Position numbers and translations under genes: made by a program
Notes under the pieces: generated by a model
Seen by the model: only the letters and a program-made list of their open reading frames with translations
Told to the model about the DNA's origin: nothing
Databases searched by the model: none
Shown here: one piece after another, positions 1-9,192 of the stretch
How positions within the stretch are numbered: the first letter of the stretch is position 1
Layout: each line of letters starts with the position of its first letter
Assembly: GCA_016715765.1 (NCBI GenBank)
Contig: JADJZJ010000014.1
Coordinates: 1 to 64,000 of the forward strand
Direction: 5' to 3'
Length of the DNA: 64,000 nucleotides
Source of the DNA: Opitutaceae bacterium
Lineage (GTDB): Bacteria; Verrucomicrobiota; Verrucomicrobiia; Opitutales; Opitutaceae

Positions 1-508
1 CCATAAAGACCAGGTAGGCCTTGAACTCGTCCGGGATCTCGCTCTCCGCGTAGGGTTCGATGTCAACGAAACCGCAGCTCCGGTAGAGCGCGTGGGCCGC
101 CGTCATGAAGCTGGGACTGTCGAGCCGCACGCGCTGGTACCCCGCTTCATCGGCCGCACGAATGAGCTGCTGGAGCAAGGCCCGGCCGGCTCCGACGCGG
201 CGAAACAGCGGCTCCACGTACATGCGTTTGATTTCACCGAGCCCTGGCCCGATCCGGCGCAGGCAACCAATCCCGCAGGGGCGCCCCTCGACGCACGCGA
301 GCAGCAGCCGGCCTTCGGGCGGCAGGAATTTGGCGATGGCCGCCAAGTCCTGCGCCACGGCCTCCCGCGGCGAATGGGGATGCACCCCGTGGCGCGCCTG
401 CATCTCGTCGTTGCCCCAGGTGAGATACTCCAGCCACAACCGCCCGATCGCCTCCCGGTCCTTGGGCATTGCGGCATCGCGGATCTCGAGTTCGGTGGGT
501 TTGGACAT
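1..508 (-). CDS. GNAT family N-acetyltransferase (3' end outside window)
   Basis: The minus-strand frame opens with ATG at 508 (MSKPTELEIRDA) and stays open to the window edge, so the C-terminus is missing. The visible 169 residues have the GNAT layout: an N-terminal beta-alpha region (EAIGRLWLEYL), a central strand reading EIKRMYVEPLFRR, and the acetyl-CoA pyrophosphate loop RRVGAGRALLQQLI near residue 120. This is followed by the typical GFVDIEPY segment. Such enzymes move acetyl from acetyl-CoA to an amine. The substrate cannot be read from sequence. No operon partner is visible. Confidence is high for the fold and low for the role. Confidence 0.85.
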   Translation of the reverse strand, partial: MSKPTELEIRDAAMPKDREAIGRLWLEYLTWGNDEMQARHGVHPHSPREAVAQDLAAIAKFLPPEGRLLLACVEGRPCGIGCLRRIGPGLGEIKRMYVEPLFRRVGAGRALLQQLIRAADEAGYQRVRLDSPSFMTAAHALYRSCGFVDIEPYAESEIPDEFKAYLVFM

Positions 509-604
509 GGGGTTCAATTCCTGTGAGGTTGGTTGTGTGGCTGATAAAATTCACGCTGATCGGGTGTGCGGGTTTACCGACTAGAGTGTGTCGAGTGTCT
601 TAGC

Positions 605-1010
605 TCACTTTTCAACCAGATCAATTCTACCCAAAATCTTTGGCGCGAGATTTGGATACAGGGTGTGCGAAATGAACCTCCCGGACACTATGATGCGCCG
701 TTCACTGAATTGCTCTGCGTCCATGGCAAGCGCCGGTGTTATATCAATAGCGATGCTTTCTTCGTAATGTCCGACCTTCTCCTGTGAAGGATACAAATAG
801 GCCTCCTCCCATCCATATCGCCAATAACCATCTACTTCGATGCGCTTCTGGTGATAAAACCCAGGATCTGCCTTGAGCATGTATCGTGACGTAGTGGAGC
901 TTGGGGTCCATTTCCCGACACACCAGATCGCGAATCTGACGATGGTATGCTACCAGCCCGGCACCAATTACGAGAAGAACCGCGCATGCTATGATGGAAA
1001 TTCTTCTCAT
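605..1010 (-). pseudogene. Small membrane-anchored hypothetical protein, frameshifted
   Basis: Two overlapping minus-strand frames form one protein. The first starts with ATG at 1010 and encodes a signal anchor (ISIIACAVLLVIGAGLVAY) followed by MDPKLHYVT. The second, usable from 880, continues with MLKADPGFYHQKRIEVDGYW and ends in RRIIVSGRFISHTL. The second part resembles a common small proteobacterial/verrucomicrobial family that reads L-x-NPE-x-YH-x-KKVRVxG (recalled, not searched). The frame change falls between about 880 and 900. Either the gene is broken or one base is wrong in the sequence. The function of the family is unknown to me. The first 90 bp beyond the stop contain no other gene. 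Confidence 0.5.
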
Positions 1011-1090
1011 GATTTGCCCAGACTTTAAATTTGCGCCACGCCACTGGCCGGAGCGAGCCGTGACTTTCAGGAAGTTATGGTTTTGGCATC

Positions 1091-2724
1091 TCAGTCGGCA
1101 CGGCTGGCTGTCCCAAAGGACTCCAGTTCGGCGGCGTGCCGCAGGAGCGTGCAGGCGGCCTCGACCGAGCAGTTCAACCAGTTCAGCTCCGGCTGCACCT
1201 GGCGCAGGTGGGTCGGAATCTCGCCGCCCCGAAATAGCGCTGGGCGATGGTGAGGGTGTTGGCCAGGGCGACGGATTTGGCGAGATAGTCGCGCCGGCCG
1301 GTGGCCTTGTAGCCCGCCATCCAGGCGTCGATCAGGTCGGCGCAAGAGGCGTTGATCGGAGTGAAAAAGGCGTATTGCTCCACTGCGGCCGGCAAAAACC
1401 AGTCCAGTCCGAAATCAGGATCGAGGCCGCTCCAGCGGCTGCCGGGTTTGAACAGCGGCTCCCGGGTCACGGCGTCTGTCGGCGCCCAGACCACAAAGCC
1501 GTCCTCGACAAAGCGCAGGAGCTCCTCCGCGCGGGCGATGTCCCCGGGGCTGTTCCGCTCGAACAGCATCACCGCCAGCAGCGCCGGCTCGCGATGCGAT
1601 TGGTTGCGGTAGGCGGCCTTGGGGCGGGTGTCCTCAAATTGCGCATCCCAGCGCATCGTGGCCAACGGACCCTCGATACAAAAACGCATCGCCCGGTCGC
1701 GGGCCGGAACATAGGCAAGAAGCCCGTGCTGGCTGATCAGGCGGTTGAAGAGCCGCAGGGCGGCCACCGGCACGACCAGGCCAGGTTCCTTCGCCCGGCC
1801 GGTGGCGCGTTCCAGCCACAGGGGCCAGGTGCCGTTGTCCAGCTGACAGCGCACGAGGGTGTCGGCCACGCCGGTGGCAAAACCGAGATAGGCCGGTTCC
1901 CCGGTGAGATCGTAAAGGTCCAGGTAGGCGCGGGCCGCCTCCGGTGGACCGGGGCTCATGATCTGGTCATGAAACCCGGGTTGAATGTCAGCCTGCGCCC
2001 CGTCCCAGTAGGTTCGCGGCCAACCGGCGAGCGGCGCGCCCGCGGGCTCGCGCAGGGTCATCAGAAATTCCGCCGCCCGGTGCGCCACGAGCAGGGCCGC
2101 GGCCTTTTCTTTTTCGTCGGCAGTGTGCCGGGCCAGCGTGACCATGCCCTGCACGGTCGCCGACGCCATCATGCCGGGATAAATCCACTTGGGATAGTGC
2201 ACATCGGGCCGGCCCTCCTCCAGCCATGAGGCGACCTTGCGTTGCCGGAGCAGATCGCGCAATCCGCGGAGTCCGCTCTCCGCATACGGGTAGGCCGGCG
2301 GCTGCGTGACGCCGGCAAAGGCCGGGCTCTTCACGAATGCGCGCTCACCCACCGGCACCGGACCTTTCGCACCCATCGCCTCGACCTTCAGCACTGCCTT
2401 GCCCGCGGGCAGTTGGTTCCAGACTGGAGAAAGCGAACGCCAGGGCTTGTCCGCCATGAAGGTGAAAACCTGGCCACTGGCGGACATGGTCACAGTGAAA
2501 CGATAGGCCGTGGCGGCGGGCACCTCCCCAAATTCAAAGGCGGGCGCCCAGATGAAACGCCGGGAGTGCCCGTTCCAAAACGGAGCCTGACCGGGCTCGC
2601 CCGGCCTGATCGGCTGGCTCAGGTCCTCCGAAGAAACCCCGGCATCGGCCACCGCCGACCAGGCCGGCAGCAGGCAAAGCAAAGTCGTCACCGCCCAAAT
2701 GGTCCGGACAAAAAAGGAATTCAT
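1091..2724 (-). CDS. Secreted six-hairpin/alpha-alpha-barrel protein, one apparent frameshift
   Basis: I chose ATG at 2724 because it starts a clean signal peptide (MNSFFVRTIWAVTTLLCLLP, cleavage near AVADA); an upstream ATG at 2757 would precede it with charged residues. After a short beta domain (residues about 45-130, FIWAPAFEFGEVP) come repeated Trp/Tyr-rich helical hairpins (HYPKWIYPGMMASATV, GWPRTYWDGAQ) like six-hairpin glycosidase folds. The frame breaks at the C4 run 1227-1230. Adding one base there joins AQRYFG to GGEIPTHLRQVQPELNWLNC and extends the protein to a TGA-free end at 1091. It is probably a carbohydrate-active or polysaccharide-binding exoprotein. I do not recognise a catalytic motif. 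Confidence 0.65.
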
Positions 2725-2811
2725 GACCCGGCCCGGGAAAACCATGCCCGGCCCCACATGGTAAGAACTCTAGCGGGTTTATCGCCCATTCAGCCGGTGC
2801 TGCGGTCCAAT

Positions 2812-2873
2812 TGTAGGAGCGGCTTTATGCCGCGATGTGGCGCTCACGGTCGCGGCGTAAAGCCGCTCCTACA
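2812..2873. repeat. Family A hairpin repeat, copy 1
   Basis: This is a 62-bp inverted repeat with arms TGTAGGAGCGGCTTTATGCC and GGCGTAAAGCCGCTCCTACA around a variable loop. It matches copies at 14328-14389 and 39785-39846. It overlaps the 3' end of the neighbouring M14 carboxypeptidase gene and supplies that gene's TAG stop (2871-2869, minus strand). Confidence 0.9.
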
Positions 2874-4149
2874 GTTCACGCTCTTGGCTGCCCGCGAAAT
2901 CCACCCAGGCCTGCACGATCCTTGCGCCCGCGGCCTGGATCTCCGCCAGGGGCAGAACCTGGCGGCCGCTGGTGTAGTAGGAGGACAGATCCGGGGCCGT
3001 CGGGGCGGGACCCTTGTAGATCCACCCATCAATGCTGAGGCCAAGCGCCCCATAGGTCCGCACGGCCGCGCCGGCCGCCAAACCCACGGAGGGAAACGGA
3101 TCATACTGCATCCCGGGCAGCTGCCGCTTGATGGCCGCGAGCAGTTGCTCGTAGCGCCGGGCCTGATCCGCGCTGAAATTCTCGAGTGGCAGCACGGGGG
3201 CGAACCACTTGCCGTCCACGGTCGAGAAGCCGTGCAGATCCACGAAGGTGCTGACGGGGTGCCCCTGCGCCCGCCAGGCATCGAGTGTCTGCCGGATCGT
3301 GCCGATGTCGCAGACGGGGTCGGGCCGCTCCCACTCGCGGTTGAGGTTCCGGCCCGAGCGGTGAATCCTCCCCCGCCCCTCGGCCACGGCATCCACGTTC
3401 ACGATCGGGATGAATTTGAACTCAAACTTGCGCCGCGCCTCGGCCGCCAACGGCGCATCGGAGATCAGGAACTCCGCCATGCCCTCAAACCCCCACCCCG
3501 CCCCCAGCTCCGCACAGTGCTGGAGTCCGGTGAACCACGCCACCTGCTTGGCCCGCAGCGGAACCGCGGGATCGGTGAGGCTGATCAGCGGGATGTCGCG
3601 CCCTTCCGTGGATCGCCCGGCCACCTCCACCCGGCAGAAGGGCGAGGATCCGATGCGCTGCGCGACGCGGCGCAAGCGATCGTTCGTGTAGGGATACTGA
3701 TAGGAAATCCAGACGGTGTCCTGACTGAAGGTGTGTTCGACCTCGATGATCTTTTCATCCGCCAGTCCGTCGCCGCCGAGGAGGTGCTTTTGCGGGGTCC
3801 GCGCCCAGCTGTCGCCGTCGTAGCTGATCACGGGGAAGTCCGGATTGGCATACACCACCGACACGTCGTCCGCCTTGCAGCGCTCGTGGAGCACATGAAT
3901 CCGGAGCGTGATCTTCCGGTCCCGGCAGCCGTCCAGGCGGAACAGAAAACTGTAGTTCGCCCCGTCGCGCCGGTCGCCCGCGCCGTCCAGGCTGCGCAGG
4001 GAGATGAAGCCGTCGCGGTATTCATCCTCCAGGTAGGGCCAGCAATCCAGCACGTCGGGTTCGGCCTCGACCACCTTGGCCAGCCCCCCGCCGTCGAAAT
4101 CGGTGCTCAGACGCAGCCGGGTGCCTTGAAAAACAAATTTGGAAGCCAT
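2869..4149 (-). CDS. M14 family zinc carboxypeptidase (cytosolic carboxypeptidase-like)
   Basis: This 426-residue protein starts at ATG 4149 (MASKFVFQGTRL). The longer open frame upstream only translates repeat DNA. An N-terminal beta domain (residues 1-155) ends in YQYPYTNDRLRRV, the YPYTY-like signature that precedes the catalytic domain in the Nna1/cytosolic carboxypeptidase branch. Zinc ligands are visible as H211 and E214 (LQHCAELG) and H306 (VDLHGF). The substrate-binding stretch NVDAV...SGRNLNREW lies between them. There is no signal peptide, so it is probably cytoplasmic. The C-terminal catalytic Glu region is less typical and I could not place it. The stop codon comes from the adjoining hairpin repeat. 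The physiological peptide substrate is unknown. Confidence 0.85.
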   Translation of the reverse strand: MASKFVFQGTRLRLSTDFDGGGLAKVVEAEPDVLDCWPYLEDEYRDGFISLRSLDGAGDRRDGANYSFLFRLDGCRDRKITLRIHVLHERCKADDVSVVYANPDFPVISYDGDSWARTPQKHLLGGDGLADEKIIEVEHTFSQDTVWISYQYPYTNDRLRRVAQRIGSSPFCRVEVAGRSTEGRDIPLISLTDPAVPLRAKQVAWFTGLQHCAELGAGWGFEGMAEFLISDAPLAAEARRKFEFKFIPIVNVDAVAEGRGRIHRSGRNLNREWERPDPVCDIGTIRQTLDAWRAQGHPVSTFVDLHGFSTVDGKWFAPVLPLENFSADQARRYEQLLAAIKRQLPGMQYDPFPSVGLAAGAAVRTYGALGLSIDGWIYKGPAPTAPDLSSYYTSGRQVLPLAEIQAAGARIVQAWVDFAGSQEREL

Positions 4150-4264
4150 GGCGCAAATCGGGTTTGGCAGGAAGCGAGCACGGTAGACACCGCCGGAGCA
4201 AGCTCCGCCATTCAAGGTAGGAGCCTGCTTGCAGTCACGGTTGAGGCTCGTCTGAGGTGCCTGA

Positions 4265-4340
4265 GGTAGGGCGAACCGTCCCCGGTGAGCCGCCCCCCGG
4301 CGAATGGTCAACCGGCTCGGCGGGGACGCCTCGCCCGACC
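4265..4340. repeat. Family I hairpin repeat, copy 1
   Basis: An imperfect palindrome runs from GTAGGGCGAACCGTCCCC to GGGGACGCCTCGCCCGACC. The matching copy is at 63559-63632, where both ends are intact (GTAG and CTAC). A remnant of family H (GTAGGAGCCTGCTTGCAG) lies just before it at about 4219. Confidence 0.8.
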
Positions 4341-4505
4341 TTGAGCCCGCGTCGTCGATTCTGCCGGGACGTGTATTCATGACCGGTTGCCCAACGGGAC
4401 GAAGTGAAGGTTGATCTATCCATACTGGTAGTATTCCAAAGTAATTGACCCCTCCTGCCGGCCACCGAATACGGAGGACCTGCGGAATTCCCCGCTCTTT
4501 TCCCT

Positions 4506-5729
4506 ATGCAACTCGACCCCAATGTCACCGCCCGCGGGCTGGTCAAACTCTGGAACTATTTCTCGCATCACATCATCGCGAGCCCGGGCATGGCCCATCC
4601 GATGCAGGCCTGCTTCGAGGAGTCCTATGTCGTCAGCGGCGCCGCCCGCGCGATGGACCTGCTGGAGGATGCGCGCATGACCGCCATCTGCCGCCGCTTC
4701 AACAAGCGCCAGATGCAGTACCAGGGCGTGCACTGGCCCGACATGTACGACATGGGCTACGGCTACAACACCGACGCCAAGGGCATGGTCAACTGCTCCT
4801 GCGTCGCCGACAACGCCTCCACCGCCAACGGCATCCTGGAAGGCGTGCGCTGCTTTCCCCACCTGCCGGAAAACCAGGAGGTCCTGGCCAGCGTCAAACG
4901 CTTCATCGACCACTGCCTCGAAAAGTACCTCACCAACAAGGGCGTCATGGGCGTCGGCGTGCTCAACCACAAGGTCAACCCGGCCGGCATGGAGGAGTAC
5001 TGGTGCGCCAACGCGCTCTTTGCCGCGACGCTGATCCGCTACGCCTCGATCACGGGCGAGACGAAATACTACGACGCCGCCGTGCCGCTGGTGGAATACA
5101 TCAGCACCTACAACTACAAGCAGACCCTCTGGGAGGAATGGTCGAAGAGCGCGCCGCAGCAGATTCTGATCTACACGGCCGAGGGCCTCATCGCCGCGCT
5201 CGCCAGTCCCGAGATGAAAAAACGCCTGCAAGTGCCGCTGCGGAACGTGATCCAGTACAGCAAGCCGGCCGGGCCCGAGGTGGTTGTCCCTGCGCAGGCA
5301 CCCAACCTCGAGAAGGTCGAGCTTGCGGCCACGCACCAGACCCTGGGCGACACGATCTGGTCGCGGCTGGTCGCACGGTTCGCCGAGTTCAACGACTGGT
5401 TCCACCAGAACCAGATGGCCGACGGCTCGTTCGAGCATCCCGCCAACGACCATTTCCGCTGCTACGAGCCGCTGGTCGCCGGCCTCCTCCTCGACGCCGC
5501 CGTGCGCACCGAGGGCAACGCCTGGCTCGAGTCCATCGCCGCCAAGCAACTCCGCTTCATGGCCACCAACGGCGGCAAGCTCTACTACGGGCTCTACGCC
5601 AACGATTTTGCCTCCGGCATGGCCTTCCTCTCCTTCGCCACCGCCGGCGAAATCCTGAAGAAACGCGACCCCGCCGCCTGGACCGCCGCGCTCGCCGGCG
5701 TCTTCGACCGCGGCGAAGATATGTGGTGA
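4506..5729 (+). CDS. Uncharacterised six-hairpin-like protein, tandem copy 1
   Basis: This is 407 residues from ATG 4506 (MQLDPNVTARGLVKLWNYF) without a signal peptide. Helical hairpins rich in aromatic and acidic residues (GVHWPDMYDMGYGYN, EEYWCANALFAATLIRYA, LYYGLYANDFASGMAF) suggest an alpha/alpha toroid of the six-hairpin glycosidase or epimerase kind. A conserved NCSCVAD stretch holds two Cys. The next gene (5884-7110) is a close paralogue of nearly identical length, so the pair arose by tandem duplication. I recognise no known family or catalytic motif. With nearby polysaccharide genes a role in carbohydrate metabolism is plausible but only inferred. Confidence 0.75.
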   Translation: MQLDPNVTARGLVKLWNYFSHHIIASPGMAHPMQACFEESYVVSGAARAMDLLEDARMTAICRRFNKRQMQYQGVHWPDMYDMGYGYNTDAKGMVNCSCVADNASTANGILEGVRCFPHLPENQEVLASVKRFIDHCLEKYLTNKGVMGVGVLNHKVNPAGMEEYWCANALFAATLIRYASITGETKYYDAAVPLVEYISTYNYKQTLWEEWSKSAPQQILIYTAEGLIAALASPEMKKRLQVPLRNVIQYSKPAGPEVVVPAQAPNLEKVELAATHQTLGDTIWSRLVARFAEFNDWFHQNQMADGSFEHPANDHFRCYEPLVAGLLLDAAVRTEGNAWLESIAAKQLRFMATNGGKLYYGLYANDFASGMAFLSFATAGEILKKRDPAAWTAALAGVFDRGEDMW

Positions 5730-5883
5730 AACCTGAAACCGGATCGGGGAAACCGGAAACCGGATAACGGAAATCGAGACCTGAAACCTAAGATTTCCGA
5801 ACCAGCTTCAGATCAACTCCCGGTCTCAGGTCTCCCTTTCCGGTTTCCGGTCTCCGCTCTCCGGTTTCATCCCCCCTCCTCCC
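5730..5883. repeat. Inverted repeat spacer between paralogues
   Basis: The gap holds repeated CCGGAAACCGGA-type words on one side (GGAAACCGGAAACCGGATAA) and their complement on the other (CCCTTTCCGGTTTCCGGTCT). Together they form a long imperfect inverted repeat that ends just before the next start codon. No gene or clear promoter is visible. Confidence 0.7.
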
Positions 5884-7110
5884 ATGCCACAACTCGACTT
5901 CAACGTCACCGCCCGCGGGCTGGTCAAGCACTGGAATTACTTCTCACACCATATCATCGCGAGCCCGGGCGCGGCGCATCCGATGCAGGCCTGCTTCGAG
6001 GAGGCCTATGTCGTCATGGCGGCGGCGCGGACCATGCCGCTGCTGGACGATGCGCGCATGACCGCGATCTGCCGCCGCTTCAACGAGCGGCAGATGCGCT
6101 ACCAGGGCGTGCACTGGCCCGAGATGTACGACATGGGTTACGGCTACAATCGCGACGAGCATGGCGTGCCCAACTGCTCCTGCGTCGCGGACTGTTCCTC
6201 GACCGCCAACGGCATGCTCGAGGGCGTGCTCCGCTTCCCGCACCTGCCCGAGAACCCCAAGGTCCTCGCCAGCCTCAAGGTCTTCCTCGACCACTGCCTG
6301 AAAAACTACCGCACCGACCGGGGCGTCATGGGCGGCGGCATCTTCCGCCACCGGCCCGACGGTCCCGGCAGCACGGAATACTGGTGCGCCGACTCGCTCT
6401 TCGCCAAGAGCCTCATCACCTACGCGACCATCACCGGTGAGACGCAGTACTTCGACGCCGCCGTGCCGATGATCGAGTACCTGGCGACCTTCGACTACAA
6501 GGACACCTATTTCAAGGAGTGGACCCACGCCGGGCCGCAGCAGATCCTCATCTACTCGTCGGAGGGGGTGGTCGCCGCCCTGGCGAGCCCCCAGATGCGC
6601 TCGCGCCTGCAGGGGCCGCTGCAGAACGTGATCCAGTTCAGCCAGCAGGCCGGGCCCGCCGAGATCGTCCCCGCCCAGGCGCCCAACCTGGAGAAGGTCG
6701 AATTCGCCGCCGCGCAGCAGCCGTTGGGCCACACCATCTGGGAACGGCTCGTGGCGCGCCACGCCGAGTTCCTCGACTGGCACCACCAGAACCAGCTTGC
6801 TGACGGCGCCTTCGAGCATCCACGCGACGACCATTACCGCATCTATGAACCCGCGCTCGCCTGGCTGTTGCTCGAGGCCGCCCGCGGGGTCGACAATTGC
6901 GCCTGGGTCGAGTCCGTCGCCGCCAAGCAGCTCCGCTTCATGGCCACCGACGCCGGCAAGCTCTACTACGGGCTGCGCGCGAACGACTTCGCCTCCGGCC
7001 TGGCCTGGCTCTCCTTTGCCACCGCCGGCGAAATCCTGAAAAAGCGCGATCCCGCCGCCTGGGAAGCCGCGCTGACCGGTGTCTTCGACCGCGGCGAAGA
7101 GATTTGGTGA
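5884..7110 (+). CDS. Uncharacterised six-hairpin-like protein, tandem copy 2
   Basis: This 408-residue protein (MPQLDFNVTARGLVKHWNYF) is a paralogue of the 4506-5729 product along its full length. Shared blocks include FSHHIIASPG, HPMQACFEE, GVHWPEMYDMGYGYN, NCSCVAD and the end KKRDPAAW...FDRGEEIW. It lacks a signal peptide. Differences are concentrated in surface-like stretches (for example TDRGVMGGGIFRHRPDG against TNKGVMGVGVLNHK), suggesting divergence in substrate rather than fold. Its stop codon lies inside a perfect 31-bp palindrome (7102-7132). The function is not recognised. Confidence 0.75.
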   Translation: MPQLDFNVTARGLVKHWNYFSHHIIASPGAAHPMQACFEEAYVVMAAARTMPLLDDARMTAICRRFNERQMRYQGVHWPEMYDMGYGYNRDEHGVPNCSCVADCSSTANGMLEGVLRFPHLPENPKVLASLKVFLDHCLKNYRTDRGVMGGGIFRHRPDGPGSTEYWCADSLFAKSLITYATITGETQYFDAAVPMIEYLATFDYKDTYFKEWTHAGPQQILIYSSEGVVAALASPQMRSRLQGPLQNVIQFSQQAGPAEIVPAQAPNLEKVEFAAAQQPLGHTIWERLVARHAEFLDWHHQNQLADGAFEHPRDDHYRIYEPALAWLLLEAARGVDNCAWVESVAAKQLRFMATDAGKLYYGLRANDFASGLAWLSFATAGEILKKRDPAAWEAALTGVFDRGEEIW

Positions 7111-7132
7111 ACCGCGGCGCGGTTCACCAAAT
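7102..7132. terminator. Perfect palindrome across a stop codon
   Basis: The arms ATTTGGTGAACCGCG (7102-7116) and CGCGGTTCACCAAAT (7118-7132) are exact reverse complements around one central base. The left arm contains the TGA stop of the preceding gene. It can form a strong stem but lacks a clear U-tract, so it is either an mRNA 3'-end stabiliser or a weak terminator. Confidence 0.5.
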
Positions 7133-7172
7133 CGGAGATCGGAGATCGGAGTTCGGAGATTGCCGGGGCGAT

Positions 7173-7844
7173 TCAACGGCAATTTGGCAGGTCCGATCCG
7201 GGCCCGCGAGAGACTGGAATGATATTCCAGCGCGCCCGGGCGGGGGGCGCCGCGACACCGACGGGGGGCCAACCCAGCGGGCCCCGTGGTGGTGCACCAC
7301 CGTCGGGACGTTGTTGGGGGACGTCACTCCAACGTGCCGGAGGGTGGGCTGTCGGGCGAGGTCTTACCGCCCGCTGGTGATCGGAAAAACCAAACGTGTA
7401 GCCGCTCGCCACCGTCATGGTCGCGTCACCGCTTGTATTCCACCCGAGGTCGATGCTGTGATAACCGAACTGATCATTGTAGAACGCGACCGCGGTCTGG
7501 CTCGCCATGTGCCAGGCAGCAAAGGCATTATCCACCCAGTGGAATGACAGTACGTCGTTGCCGGTCGCGGTCGTGAAGAATGTGAAGGTATTCCCAAAAC
7601 CCGCGCCGCCATTTCCATAATAGCCATAGTCCCATCCAAACGTGACGGTCGAGGCATCACCGGATGAGGGCGTAATGGTCTGGGAGTTAAGCGGCAACCA
7701 ACCGGCATTGAAGAAGGCGGTGGACCAATTTTGCGGCGCGTAATCGCCTTCGAACAGAACCGATCCGCCAATGGCTGTGCTGCAGAGCCCGGCCATGAGA
7801 ACCGTGCCGATCGCGAGTGATTTCCTGAGGATTGAGATATTCAT
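7173..7844 (-). CDS. Secreted hypothetical protein with aberrant C-terminus
   Basis: ATG at 7844 starts a signal peptide (MNISILRKSLAIGTVLMAGL, cleavage near STAIGG). Residues 30-150 are Gly/Thr/aromatic-rich (TVTFGWDYGYYGNGGAGFGN, VLSFHWVDNAFAAWH), as in secreted PEP-CTERM proteins of this phylum. From about residue 152 (position 7390 downward) the composition switches to Arg/Pro/Ala (HQRAVRPRPTAHPPARW), which looks like translated noncoding DNA. The gene therefore seems to have lost its real 3' end to a GC-rich, palindrome-dense patch (7180-7390). The expected PEP-CTERM tail is missing. The functional part probably ends near GYTFGF. Confidence 0.5.
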   Translation of the reverse strand: MNISILRKSLAIGTVLMAGLCSTAIGGSVLFEGDYAPQNWSTAFFNAGWLPLNSQTITPSSGDASTVTFGWDYGYYGNGGAGFGNTFTFFTTATGNDVLSFHWVDNAFAAWHMASQTAVAFYNDQFGYHSIDLGWNTSGDATMTVASGYTFGFSDHQRAVRPRPTAHPPARWSDVPQQRPDGGAPPRGPLGWPPVGVAAPPARARWNIIPVSRGPGSDLPNCR

Positions 7845-7888
7845 GGGATCGAAGGTTAGAACAATTCAGCCGATATCGTGCGGACTGC

Positions 7889-7915
7889 CTTATATACCAG
7901 CATCGGTCATTCCAA
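7889..7915 (-). promoter_or_regulatory. Candidate sigma-70 promoter for the secreted protein
   Basis: Read on the minus strand, TTGGAA and TATAAG are separated by 15 nt about 45 bp before the 7844 start codon, in an unusually AT-rich patch for this genome. The spacing is slightly short. The rest of the 7845-8094 gap shows no gene. Confidence 0.3.
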
Positions 7916-8094
7916 TTTACCATTCTCAGGGTCTTTGAATCCCATTTAACTTGTGCAACTTAACTTAGGGGTTTCATTTTCCCCGTTAAGTTCTGCTTAT
8001 GCGTCACCTTCCCGCGATAACGTCAGAAATGCCGACACTTTGCCTCCCTGATCGTATCCGGCACCAATTTCTCTCCAGTCATACTTTGCCTGGC

Positions 8095-9192
8095 TCAGCG
8101 ATAGACGCCGTTCTCCTTCAACAAACGGATCAGCAGTGAATAGTTCGCGAGGCTGATCGTAGGCGGGACGGAATGGTCGATGTGGTAGATGTATCCACCG
8201 CGCTGCATGGCGGCGTCCAATTTTGATACGACCTCGTGGCGGATCTGCTCCTCGCCGCCATTGGCGATCATGTCGGCATTTATGTTGCCCATCATCGTGA
8301 TCCGGTCACCCCACTGCGGCTTCAGTAGTCGGATATCATTACCCGCCCTAGCTTCCAGGGGTTGAATGACATCAAAGCCCGCCTCCACGACCAGCGGCAT
8401 GAAATCACGCACATCCCCGTCGCAGTGCAGCATGAATAGGAGCTCATGCTCATCGCAGAACTGCCGGTAGGCGCGATGCAGCGGCAGGACCAGTTCACGG
8501 TAGACCGCCGGCGGCAGCAGCATGCCGTTCTTGAAGCACAGGTCGGCAAAGAACCACAGGGCGTCGAACCGCAGCCCCTGCTCATCAATCAGCCATCGCA
8601 GGTGCCTCAGACTGTAGTCCATGAACCGGTGCATGGCGCGACTGACTTCCTGCGGATGGGAGAGAAAGGCCATGAGCCCCTCCTCGAAGCCCAGCAGATA
8701 TTCGATCACGAACCAGGCCGGCTCCATGGGCGACACGGCCGTGAAGTCACCGGCCTCGCGGCACTGCCGGTACTCCTGCAACTGCGCGGGATCGATGACC
8801 CGGTGGTCCAGCGCAGCATATTGCTCCATGTAGGCGGCCAAGTATGTCACGTCCGGAACGCCATAGGCCAGGTTCACCGGCGTCGCCGTGGTTTGCTTCA
8901 AGCTCTGCACCGTCCGACCCCATTCATCAACCTGCACCACGGTGTCGGCGTCATCGCCGACCACCCGCCGCGGCCGGCGCGGCGAGAGGTCCGGTCCATA
9001 GATGCCGATGCGATCCAGGCCGAAATGCTCGTGAAGGTTACAGGAACGCGGCAGCCCTTCGCGTTCCCACCGCTCCACGGTCTCGGGCCAAAAACAAATT
9101 TCAGTCAGGGGTATCCGCGGGACCGGCCGGCGCCGGATGGTTTCAACAATCAATTCCCCTTGAGCCCATGCCTCCGATTCAAGACCGGGCAT
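8095..9192 (-). CDS. Uroporphyrinogen decarboxylase (URO-D) superfamily protein
   Basis: This is 365 residues from ATG 9192. It has the URO-D/methyltransferase TIM-barrel pattern: YLLGFEEGLMAFLSHPQEV, then DALWFFADLCFKNGMLLPPA (acceptor-site region), LLFMLHCDGDVRDFMPLVVE and the C-terminal MGNINADMIANGGEEQI. The HCDG strand is the position where corrinoid methyltransferases and UroD paralogues carry metal- or substrate-binding residues. The classical N-terminal PxWxMRQAGR motif of heme-pathway HemE is absent, so this is not HemE. Such paralogues are numerous in Verrucomicrobia and are usually linked to methyl transfer or unknown catabolism. A second member lies at 60983-62131. Confidence 0.8.
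   Translation of the reverse strand: MPGLESEAWAQGELIVETIRRRPVPRIPLTEICFWPETVERWEREGLPRSCNLHEHFGLDRIGIYGPDLSPRRPRRVVGDDADTVVQVDEWGRTVQSLKQTTATPVNLAYGVPDVTYLAAYMEQYAALDHRVIDPAQLQEYRQCREAGDFTAVSPMEPAWFVIEYLLGFEEGLMAFLSHPQEVSRAMHRFMDYSLRHLRWLIDEQGLRFDALWFFADLCFKNGMLLPPAVYRELVLPLHRAYRQFCDEHELLFMLHCDGDVRDFMPLVVEAGFDVIQPLEARAGNDIRLLKPQWGDRITMMGNINADMIANGGEEQIRHEVVSKLDAAMQRGGYIYHIDHSVPPTISLANYSLLIRLLKENGVYR

Noticed and set aside
2242..4269. A 675-codon plus-strand frame opposite the M14 carboxypeptidase and the secreted protein
   Set aside because: It covers the ends of two recognisable minus-strand genes and has no domain of its own.
8095..9192. HemE, the heme-pathway uroporphyrinogen decarboxylase
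   Set aside because: The N-terminal Arg-rich HemE signature is missing and no heme gene is near. Superfamily membership only is supported.
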